DNA of 64,000 bases from positions 434,001-498,000 of the forward strand of contig NZ_JAIWOY010000002.1 in assembly GCF_020216525.1 (NCBI RefSeq), written 5' to 3'. The translations under genes and the position numbers were made by a program. Position 1 is the first letter of the stretch. Every line of letters begins with the position of its first letter. Shown piece after piece: positions 58,397 to 64,000 of the stretch. The notes beneath the pieces are model-generated. The model did no database searches. It was not told the origin of the DNA and worked only from the letters and a program-made list of their open reading frames with translations. This DNA comes from Nocardioides nematodiphilus (lineage in GTDB: Bacteria > Actinomycetota > Actinomycetes > Propionibacteriales > Nocardioidaceae).

Positions 58397-58410
58397 TTAC
58401 CGACGAGTAG
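58397..58410. promoter_or_regulatory. TTACC-N4-AGTAG operator candidate upstream of thiolase
   Basis: TTACCGACGAGTAG, 37 bp from the thiolase start and 91 bp from the epimerase start, so either or both could be controlled. Compared with the etfB site, only the eighth base and one arm base differ. Confidence 0.6.
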
Positions 58411-58500
58411 CAATCCTGGGGAGGGGTCGGGCCCGTCGGCTGGTGTGCCCATGCTCACACATCTTCCCTCGCCCGCTGGGCGTGGACCAGAGTGGCCCTC

Positions 58501-58953
58501 ATGACTGACCTGATCCCCGAGAGCCTCTTCATCGCCATCGACCACGTGGGCATCGCCGTGCCGGACCTCGATGACGCGATCGCCTTCTACGAGTCGAACT
58601 ACGGGATGACGGTGCTGCACAGCGAGACCAACGAGGAGCAGGGCGTACGGGAGGCCATGATCGGCTACCCCGCGAACGCCGGCGCCGCCGTCGTCCAGCT
58701 GCTCGCGCCGCTGAACGAGGAGTCGACGATCGCGAAGTTCATCGGCCGCAACGGCCCGGGCCTGCAGCAGCTCGCCCTGCGCGTCACCGACGTCGAGGCC
58801 GCGATGGCCCACCTCACGGACCGCGGCCTGCGCCTGCTGTACGACGCGCCCCGTCGGGGTACCTCCGACAGCCGGATCAACTTCGTCCACCCGAAGGACG
58901 CCGGCGGCGTGCTCCTCGAGCTCGTCGAGCCCCACCAGAACGCCGCCCACTGA
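58501..58953 (+). CDS. mce: Methylmalonyl-CoA epimerase
   Basis: 150 residues from the ATG at 58501. Vicinal-oxygen-chelate fold: metal His15 in IDHVGIAVPDL, the YESNYGM helix, LRVTDVEAAM with the second ligand region and C-terminal VLLELVEP carrying the Glu ligand. It converts the R and S epimers of methylmalonyl-CoA. It lies between thiolase and crotonyl-CoA reductase; MeaB completes the set. In Streptomyces the same order mce, thiolase, meaB is found. Confidence 0.95.
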   Translation: MTDLIPESLFIAIDHVGIAVPDLDDAIAFYESNYGMTVLHSETNEEQGVREAMIGYPANAGAAVVQLLAPLNEESTIAKFIGRNGPGLQQLALRVTDVEAAMAHLTDRGLRLLYDAPRRGTSDSRINFVHPKDAGGVLLELVEPHQNAAH

Positions 58954-58983
58954 GCCTTAGGTCACACGTCCTACCCAGGCGTG

Positions 58984-58997
58984 TTACTCATCAGTAA
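58984..58997. promoter_or_regulatory. TTACT-N4-AGTAA operator candidate upstream of ccr
   Basis: Perfect palindrome TTACT-CATC-AGTAA, 44 bp upstream of the crotonyl-CoA carboxylase/reductase GTG. Extended by one base on each side, GTTACTCATCAGTAAT differs from the reverse complement of the thiolase site (GCTACTCGTCGGTAAT) at three positions. Confidence 0.65.
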
Positions 58998-59041
58998 TCT
59001 ACGCCGAGACCAGCCCCGCCTCTGACATCCCAGGAGCCGTT

Positions 59042-60382
59042 GTGCAGCACATCCTCGATGCGATCCAGAGCGACGCTTCCTCTCCGGAGGACTTCGCCAA
59101 CCTCGCCCTTCCCGAGTCCTACCGCGCCGTCACCGTCCACAAGGACGAGGTCGACATGTTCGAGGGCGTCGCCTCGAGGGACAAGGACCCGCGCAAGTCG
59201 CTGCACGTCGACGAGGTGCCGCTGCCCGAGCTCGGCCCGGGCGAGGCGATCGTCGCGGTGATGGCCTCGGCCATCAACTACAACACCGTGTGGACCTCGA
59301 TCTTCGAGCCGGTCTCCACCTTCGGCTTCCTCGAGCGCTACGGCCGCGAGTCCGACCTGGGCGCCCGGCACAACCTGCCGTACCACATCGTCGGCTCCGA
59401 CCTGTCCGGCGTCGTGCTGGCTGTCGGCCCCGGCGTGACCAAGTGGAAGGCCGGCGACCGCGTCGTCGCGCACTGCCTCTCGGTCGAGCTCGAGGCGCCC
59501 GACGGGCACAACGACACGATGATGGACCCCTCGCAGCGCATCTGGGGCTTCGAGACCAACTTCGGCGGCCTCGCCGACGTGGCGATGGTCAAGGCCAACC
59601 AGCTCATGCCGAAGCCGGAGCACCTCACCTGGGAGGAGGCCGCCTCGCCGGGCCTGGTGAACTGCACCGCCTACCGGCAGCTGGTCTCCGCCAACGGCGG
59701 CAACATGAAGCAGGGCGACAACGTCCTCATCTGGGGCGCCTCGGGTGGTCTCGGTGGCTTCGCCACCCAGTACGCCCTCAACGGCGGCGCGAACCCGATC
59801 TGTGTCGTCTCCAACGAGGAGAAGGCCCAGATCGTGCGCAACATGGGCGCGGAGATGGTGATCAACCGTTCCGAGCTGGCTCCGAAGTTCTGGAACGACG
59901 AGGGCACCCAGCAGAACCCGAAGGAGTGGAAGCGCTTCGGCGCGGCCATCCGCGAGCTCACCGGCGGTGAGGACATCGACATCGTCTTCGAGCACCCGGG
60001 TCGCGAGACCTTCGGCGCCTCGGTCTTCGTCACCCGCAAGGGCGGCACCATCACCACCTGTGCGTCGACCTCCGGCTACATGCACGAGTACGACAACCGC
60101 TACCTGTGGATGAACCTCAAGAAGATCATCTCGAGCCACTTCGCCAACTACCGCGAGTCGTGGGAGGCCAACCGCCTCATCGCGCAGGGCAAGATCCACC
60201 CGACCCTGTCGCGCACGTACACGCTCGAGGAGACCGGCCAGGCCGCGCTCGACGTGCACCACAACAAGCACCAGGGCAAGGTCGGCGTGCTCTGCCTCGC
60301 CCCCGAGGAGGGCCTCGGCGTCCGCAACCCCGAGCTGCGCGAGAAGCACCTCGACAAGATCAACCTGTTCCGCGGCATCTGA
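59042..60382 (+). CDS. ccr: Crotonyl-CoA carboxylase/reductase
   Basis: 446 residues, GTG start with AGGAG 5 bp before it. NADPH loop GASGGLGGFATQY near 233-245. The four CO2-binding residues known from the Kitasatospora enzyme (Asn81, Phe170, Glu171, His365) are Asn81, Phe170, Glu171 and His366 here. It carboxylates crotonyl-CoA to ethylmalonyl-CoA, feeding acetate assimilation or polyketide extender units. Followed by a terminator hairpin. Confidence 0.96.
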   Translation: MQHILDAIQSDASSPEDFANLALPESYRAVTVHKDEVDMFEGVASRDKDPRKSLHVDEVPLPELGPGEAIVAVMASAINYNTVWTSIFEPVSTFGFLERYGRESDLGARHNLPYHIVGSDLSGVVLAVGPGVTKWKAGDRVVAHCLSVELEAPDGHNDTMMDPSQRIWGFETNFGGLADVAMVKANQLMPKPEHLTWEEAASPGLVNCTAYRQLVSANGGNMKQGDNVLIWGASGGLGGFATQYALNGGANPICVVSNEEKAQIVRNMGAEMVINRSELAPKFWNDEGTQQNPKEWKRFGAAIRELTGGEDIDIVFEHPGRETFGASVFVTRKGGTITTCASTSGYMHEYDNRYLWMNLKKIISSHFANYRESWEANRLIAQGKIHPTLSRTYTLEETGQAALDVHHNKHQGKVGVLCLAPEEGLGVRNPELREKHLDKINLFRGI

Positions 60383-60415
60383 GCCGTAAGAGCTGGTCGA
60401 TCGTCCAGTTCTTTC

Positions 60416-60452
60416 GAGGGGCCGTCCCGGGGTGAATCCCGGGGCGGCCCTC
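60416..60452 (+). terminator. Terminator after ccr
   Basis: A GC stem of about 15 bp with one bulge (GAGGGGCCGTCCCGGG against CCCGGGGCGGCCCTC) and a GTGAAT-type loop, 33 bp past the ccr stop. Short TCGTCGTT follows, not a U tract. Confidence 0.75.
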
Positions 60453-60526
60453 GTCGTTCGACGCCCACCGATGTGGGACCCTTGGACGCAGTTCACCCCC
60501 ACCGCACGGAAGAGGTAACGCCGACC

Positions 60527-61873
60527 ATGAGCGATCAGGGCCTTTCTATCTTCGACGACGAGCCGAACCCGGCTGCCGAGAAGGGCACTGCCGCGGGCGG
60601 CAAGAAGCCGAGCACGCCGGCCGACGCCGGCGCCGCTGCCGCCACGCAGAAGTCCTCCCCCGGCGCGCCCGCCGCTCCGAAGGCCGCCGCGCCGGCCGCC
60701 GAGAAGGCTCCGGCCGGTGAGGCGAGTGACCGGACCCAGGTCATGCCTCGCGTGACGTCCTCCCCCGCCACCAGCGCCCCGACGAGCCGTCCCGCACCGA
60801 GCGGTGCCGCTCCGACGACACCGCCGCAGCGCCCGGCGACGCCCACCGTCCCCGGCGTCGCCTCCTCGCCGCTCCCCCTGGTCCGCCGCGGCGGTTACGA
60901 CCCGGCCACGGTCGACGCGCGCATCCAGCAGCTGACGGCCGCGCACGCCGCCGCGCACAGCGCCGCCCAGAGCGCGCAGCAGCGCCTCGGGGACCTGGAG
61001 AAGGAGATCGCCTCGCTGCGCGAGCAGCTCGCCGAGTCCGCCAACCCCTCGTACGCCGGTCTCGGCGGTCGCGCCGAGGCCATGCTGCGCCTCGCCGAGG
61101 AGGAGGCGGCCGAGATCAAGGACGCCGCCGAGCGCGACGCGACCGAGATCAAGAACCAGGCCACCCGTGACGCCGCCGCCATCAAGAACGACGCGCAGCG
61201 CGAGGTCGACGAGCTGCGCAAGGCGCACTACCAGGAGATGGACGACCACCGCGCCCGGGTGACGACCCAGGCCGAGCAGGAGCGGGCCCTGGCCCGCAGC
61301 GAGTCCGAGGACCTCCTCGCCTCCGCCAAGCGCGAGGCCGACCAGCTGCGCCTGGCCGCCCAGCAGGAGACGACCGAGCTGCGCGCCGCCACCCAGCGCG
61401 AGGTCGAGCAGGCCCGCGCCGGTGCCGACCGCGAGGTCCAGGAGGCCCGCCGCATGCTGGCCGTGGAGAAGGAGCGGCTCGCCCGCGAGGCGACCGACCA
61501 CCACAACAGCTCGATGGCCGAGACCCGCCGCCTCGTCGAGGAGGCCGAGTCCCGCGCCTCCGCGGCCGAGGAGCGCGCCCGCCAGGCGTCCGCTCAGATC
61601 GCCAGCCAACGTGCGCAGGCCGAGGCCGACGCCGAGGGCCTCGTCACGCGCGCCAAGCGCGAGGCCGAGCACCTGCTCAGCAGCGCCCGATCGCAGGCCG
61701 AGACGCTGGCCTCCGCCGGTCACGCCGAGGCGGAGCGCGGACTGGCCGCGATCCGCGCCGAGGTCGAGCGCCTCGCCAAGCGCCGCGACGCGATCACCGC
61801 CCAGCTCGCGCCGCTGAGCAAGCTCCTCGCCGGCCTCGGCCAGGACCAGGAGTCCGACAAGGACGCTGAGTGA
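60527..61873 (+). CDS. Coiled-coil DivIVA/FilP-like cytoskeletal protein
   Basis: 448 residues from the ATG at 60527. Low-complexity Ala/Pro/Ser-rich first 110 residues, then RRGGYDPATVDARIQQL (about 120-136), the DivIVA-like start motif, then about 300 residues of continuous coiled coil with many Ala, Glu and Arg. In Streptomyces, scy and filP lie directly beside mce, thiolase and meaB; the neighbourhood matches. Likely a polar or filament-forming protein. The AI-2E gene start overlaps its stop by 4 bp. Confidence 0.85.
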   Translation: MSDQGLSIFDDEPNPAAEKGTAAGGKKPSTPADAGAAAATQKSSPGAPAAPKAAAPAAEKAPAGEASDRTQVMPRVTSSPATSAPTSRPAPSGAAPTTPPQRPATPTVPGVASSPLPLVRRGGYDPATVDARIQQLTAAHAAAHSAAQSAQQRLGDLEKEIASLREQLAESANPSYAGLGGRAEAMLRLAEEEAAEIKDAAERDATEIKNQATRDAAAIKNDAQREVDELRKAHYQEMDDHRARVTTQAEQERALARSESEDLLASAKREADQLRLAAQQETTELRAATQREVEQARAGADREVQEARRMLAVEKERLAREATDHHNSSMAETRRLVEEAESRASAAEERARQASAQIASQRAQAEADAEGLVTRAKREAEHLLSSARSQAETLASAGHAEAERGLAAIRAEVERLAKRRDAITAQLAPLSKLLAGLGQDQESDKDAE

Positions 61874-62988
61874 GCGACGAGACGGCGGTCGCCGACGCGC
61901 AGCAGCCCGAGACCGAGCAGCCGGCGCCCGCGCCGGAGCTCGGGCACCGGGGGCGGCCGTTCGACCGCAAGGCGCCCTACATGGTGGGGCTCCTGGGCGG
62001 CTTCGGCCTGCTCACCGCCTACGCCTTCAGCCGGATCTTCATCTCGCTGGGCAGCACGCTGATCCTGATCGTCGTCTCGCTCTTCATCGCGGCCGGCCTC
62101 GATCCGCTGGTGCGCTGGCTCGAGCGCCGGGGCTTGGGTCGCTCGATGGCGGTGCTCGTCGTGATCGTCGGCGTGATCGGCATGATCGCGCTCTTCGTCT
62201 TCGCGCTGGCACCGGTGATCGCCGACCAGGTCCGCGCGATCGGCAGCAGCGCCCCCGACTGGCTCGACCGGCTGCAGCACAATCAGCGCGTCCGCGACCT
62301 GGACGAGCAGTACGGGTTCATCGAGCACATCCAGTCGTTCGTCACCAACGGCAACTTCGCCAGCCGTGTCTTCGGCGGCGTGCTCGGCGTCGGCCTGGCC
62401 GTGCTCAACGCGTTCTTCAACAGCTTCATCATCATCGTGTTGACGCTCTACTTCCTGGGCTCCTTCGAGACGCTCAAGAAGGCCGCGTACAGCCTCGCGC
62501 CCGGCTCGCGCCGCGAGCGCGTCGGCAAGCTCGGCGACCGGATCATCGAGGGCATCGGCGGCTACGTCTCCGGGGCGTTCGTGATCGCACTGTGCGCGGG
62601 GATCACGTCCCTGATCCTGCTCTTCAGCATCGGGATGGGCCGCTACGCCGTCGCGCTCGCGTTCGTGGTGATGGTCACCGACGTGATCCCGATGATCGGC
62701 GCCACCATCGGCGCCGTCATCGTGACCGCGATCTGCTTCGCCGACTCGGTGCAGACGGGGGTCATCGCGGCCATCTTCTACATCGCCTACCAGCAGTTCG
62801 AGAACTACGTCATCTACCCGCGCGTGATGTCACGCTCGGTGGAGATCCCCGGCGTCCTCACCGTCATCGCCGCGCTCGTCGGCGCCTCGTTGATGGGTGT
62901 CGTCGGCGCCCTGCTGGCCATCCCGACCGCCGCGGCCATCCTGATGCTCGTCCGCGAGGTCTTCGTCAAGGCACAGGACGAACGCTAG
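61870..62988 (+). CDS. AI-2E family transporter
   Basis: 372 residues, GTG start overlapping the coiled-coil stop. Eight membrane segments in the AI-2E (PerM/TqsA) pattern: TLILIVVSLFIAAGLDPLVR early, GVLGVGLAVLNAFFNSFII in the middle, YIAYQQFENYVIYPRVM with the conserved Gln/Tyr, and a final pair. Substrate uncertain; some members export AI-2 or ions. Coupling with the coiled-coil gene suggests a link to the cell envelope. Confidence 0.88.
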   Translation: MSDETAVADAQQPETEQPAPAPELGHRGRPFDRKAPYMVGLLGGFGLLTAYAFSRIFISLGSTLILIVVSLFIAAGLDPLVRWLERRGLGRSMAVLVVIVGVIGMIALFVFALAPVIADQVRAIGSSAPDWLDRLQHNQRVRDLDEQYGFIEHIQSFVTNGNFASRVFGGVLGVGLAVLNAFFNSFIIIVLTLYFLGSFETLKKAAYSLAPGSRRERVGKLGDRIIEGIGGYVSGAFVIALCAGITSLILLFSIGMGRYAVALAFVVMVTDVIPMIGATIGAVIVTAICFADSVQTGVIAAIFYIAYQQFENYVIYPRVMSRSVEIPGVLTVIAALVGASLMGVVGALLAIPTAAAILMLVREVFVKAQDER

Positions 62989-63052
62989 CCGCGCCGCTGC
63001 GACGTCCGAATCCCGCCGGAGCACGCCCGGTGACTCGGCGAGCATCGTCGCT

Positions 63053-63307
63053 GTGACTGCTTCCGCCCTGCGCCCCGAGCACGAGACGAACAAGGTCGTC
63101 ATCGACCCGGCGATCCTCTACTTCGGGACTCCTGTGGTCCTGCTCAGCAGCCTGAACCCGGACGGCACCACGAACCTGATGCCGATGTCATCGGTCTTCT
63201 GGCTCGGCAATCGCGCCGTCCTGGGCATCGGCGCCGGCTCGCAGACGGCCGCCAACCTGCGCCGGCACGGCGAGGTGGCGAGCATCGACGAGGAGCTCTA
63301 CCGCTAG
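63053..63307 (+). pseudogene. Truncated flavin reductase-like domain protein
   Basis: 84 residues. The first 72 match the N-terminus of flavin-reductase-like (FMN-binding split barrel) proteins: ILYFGTPVVLLSSLNPDG, APMSSVFWLG-like segment and LRRHGEV. The family normally continues for another 100 or more residues. Here it ends GEVASIDEELYR at a stop overlapping the convergent EamA gene. Either a deletion joined the start to the original end, or the 3' part was lost. It is unlikely to bind FMN. Confidence 0.65.
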
Positions 63308-64000
63308 TCGCGCCCGGCCGGCTCCGAGAGCGCCGTACGGCTCACCACCGCCAGCGCATCGGCGGCGTCGGGCTCACCGGCCGCGGGTTCGCCGAGCTTC
63401 ACCGCGACCACGCCCGCCAGGATCAGCAGACCGCCGACGACCTGCACGCCGACCGGCAGCTCGTCGAGCAGGAGCCAGGCGAAGAGCACGCTGGAGACGA
63501 CCTCCATCAGCGCCACGAAGCTGGCCAGCCGGGCCCCGAGGAGGCGGCCGGCGACGATGCCGGCGGCGTACGCGAGCGCGGCGGTGACGATGCCGAGCAC
63601 GAGCACGGCGACCCACCAGGGCATCTGGGTGTGGGCGAGCTCGACGGTGCCTCGCGCGGCGTGCAGCGGCATCAGGTGGGCGAGGCCGAGCAGGCCGAGG
63701 ACCACCGACCCGACGACGAGGCCGAGCCACGCGAGCGCGATCGGCGGCAGGTCGATGCCGCCCTCGGCGTTGAGCACGAAGTAGACCGAGGCGCCGATCA
63801 TCGCGCCCAACGCCCACAGCACGCCGACCAGGCTCAGGCCGACTCCCCCGCCGACCAGGTCGAGCACCAGCACCAGGCCGGCGGCGGCGATCACGGCCCC
63901 CACGACCGTGAGGGGCGCGGGCCGCTGGCCGTGTCGCAGCCAGAGCCAGATCACGACGGCGGCCGGCGAGGTGTACTCGATCAGGATCGCCGGCCCGACC
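63304..64000 (-). CDS. EamA-family transporter (partial, N-terminus outside window)
   Basis: The last 232 residues of a DMT-superfamily permease. The frame runs past 64000; an internal Met at 63954 is not the start. The segment GPAILIEYTSPAAVVIW is the family's first-repeat helix and SFVALMEVVSSVLFAWLLLDELP (in two parts) the diagnostic late helix. Seven or more membrane helices are visible. Substrate unknown. The stop overlaps the stop of the truncated flavin reductase gene by 3 bp. Confidence 0.86.
   Translation of the reverse strand, partial: VGPAILIEYTSPAAVVIWLWLRHGQRPAPLTVVGAVIAAAGLVLVLDLVGGGVGLSLVGVLWALGAMIGASVYFVLNAEGGIDLPPIALAWLGLVVGSVVLGLLGLAHLMPLHAARGTVELAHTQMPWWVAVLVLGIVTAALAYAAGIVAGRLLGARLASFVALMEVVSSVLFAWLLLDELPVGVQVVGGLLILAGVVAVKLGEPAAGEPDAADALAVVSRTALSEPAGRD

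Noticed and set aside
58991..61723. 910-codon minus-strand open frame
   Set aside because: Antisense shadow of ccr and the coiled-coil gene; low-complexity Gly/Leu/Arg sequence.

Overview
The window looks like chromosomal DNA from a high-GC actinomycete, most likely Nocardioides or a close relative in the Nocardioidaceae. Pointers are the very high GC content, many GTG and TTG starts, 1-4 bp stop/start overlaps in operons, an F420-type luciferase-like oxidoreductase, the GlgE route to alpha-glucan, crotonyl-CoA carboxylase/reductase, and an actinobacterial coiled-coil cytoskeletal gene. The placement is inference; no rRNA or taxonomic marker was used. Coding density is high and no stretch over 300 bp lacks a gene. 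The longest gaps are 25973-26265 (a gene remnant), 6756-7008 (palindromic repeats and an operator) and 19336-19545 (a 22-bp tandem repeat).

Layout. 1-6755 (minus): an aminosugar or sugar uptake operon in the order ROK regulator, binding protein, two permeases, GH3 beta-hexosaminidase, ROK kinase (cut by the window edge). It has no ATPase gene. 7009-10015 (minus): amidase and small conserved proteins. 10071-14167: MST-type sulfurtransferase, then a copper/cytochrome-oxidase set (YcnI-like, CtaG-like, CopC-CopD fusion). 14178-20891: RNB exonuclease, YaaA, RNase HI/phosphatase, CT398-type zinc ribbon, Nif3, two unknowns. 20922-28089: regulators, an MFS exporter, SDRs and an F420 oxidoreductase. 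Part of this lies between two identical tRNA-Ala(GGC) genes in inverted orientation. 28100-32614 (minus): secreted PLD-like protein, proA, a small membrane protein, nadD, rsfS, phosphatase. 32771-35817 (minus): ETF alpha/beta, a membrane protein, enoyl-CoA hydratase. 35846-51633: glycogen/maltosyl-phosphate metabolism (glgX, glgP, glgE, treS, maltokinase, glgB), interrupted at 40807-44541 by a membrane gene and an arsenic cluster. 51654-55942: Nudix, EamA/LysR, thioredoxin-like TPR protein, PH-domain protein. 55946-62988: small protein, MeaB, thiolase, methylmalonyl-CoA epimerase, crotonyl-CoA carboxylase/reductase, coiled-coil protein, AI-2E transporter. 63053-64000: a truncated flavin reductase gene and a second EamA transporter running off the edge.

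How the genes work together. TreS, maltokinase, GlgE and GlgB form a complete trehalose-to-branched-glucan route in one translationally coupled operon, with GlgX and GlgP as the degradative side. Thiolase, crotonyl-CoA carboxylase/reductase, epimerase and the mutase chaperone MeaB are the C2/C4-to-methylmalonyl-CoA (ethylmalonyl-CoA pathway) set. ETF and enoyl-CoA hydratase supply beta-oxidation functions. The arsenic cluster pairs an ArsR with an aquaglyceroporin and a low-molecular-weight arsenate reductase, with a flavoprotein gene facing it.

The most interesting signals are non-coding. (1) The same 14-bp palindrome, TTACY-N4-RGTAR, lies 37-54 bp upstream of ETF, thiolase, crotonyl-CoA carboxylase/reductase and a membrane gene, suggesting one regulon. 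(2) Several families of short intergenic repeats occur, two of them with an exact 22-bp period; the best is a palindrome-bearing unit found at two distant convergent gene ends. (3) A near-perfect 124-bp inverted duplication of a tRNA-Ala gene brackets about 2.9 kb of accessory-looking genes.
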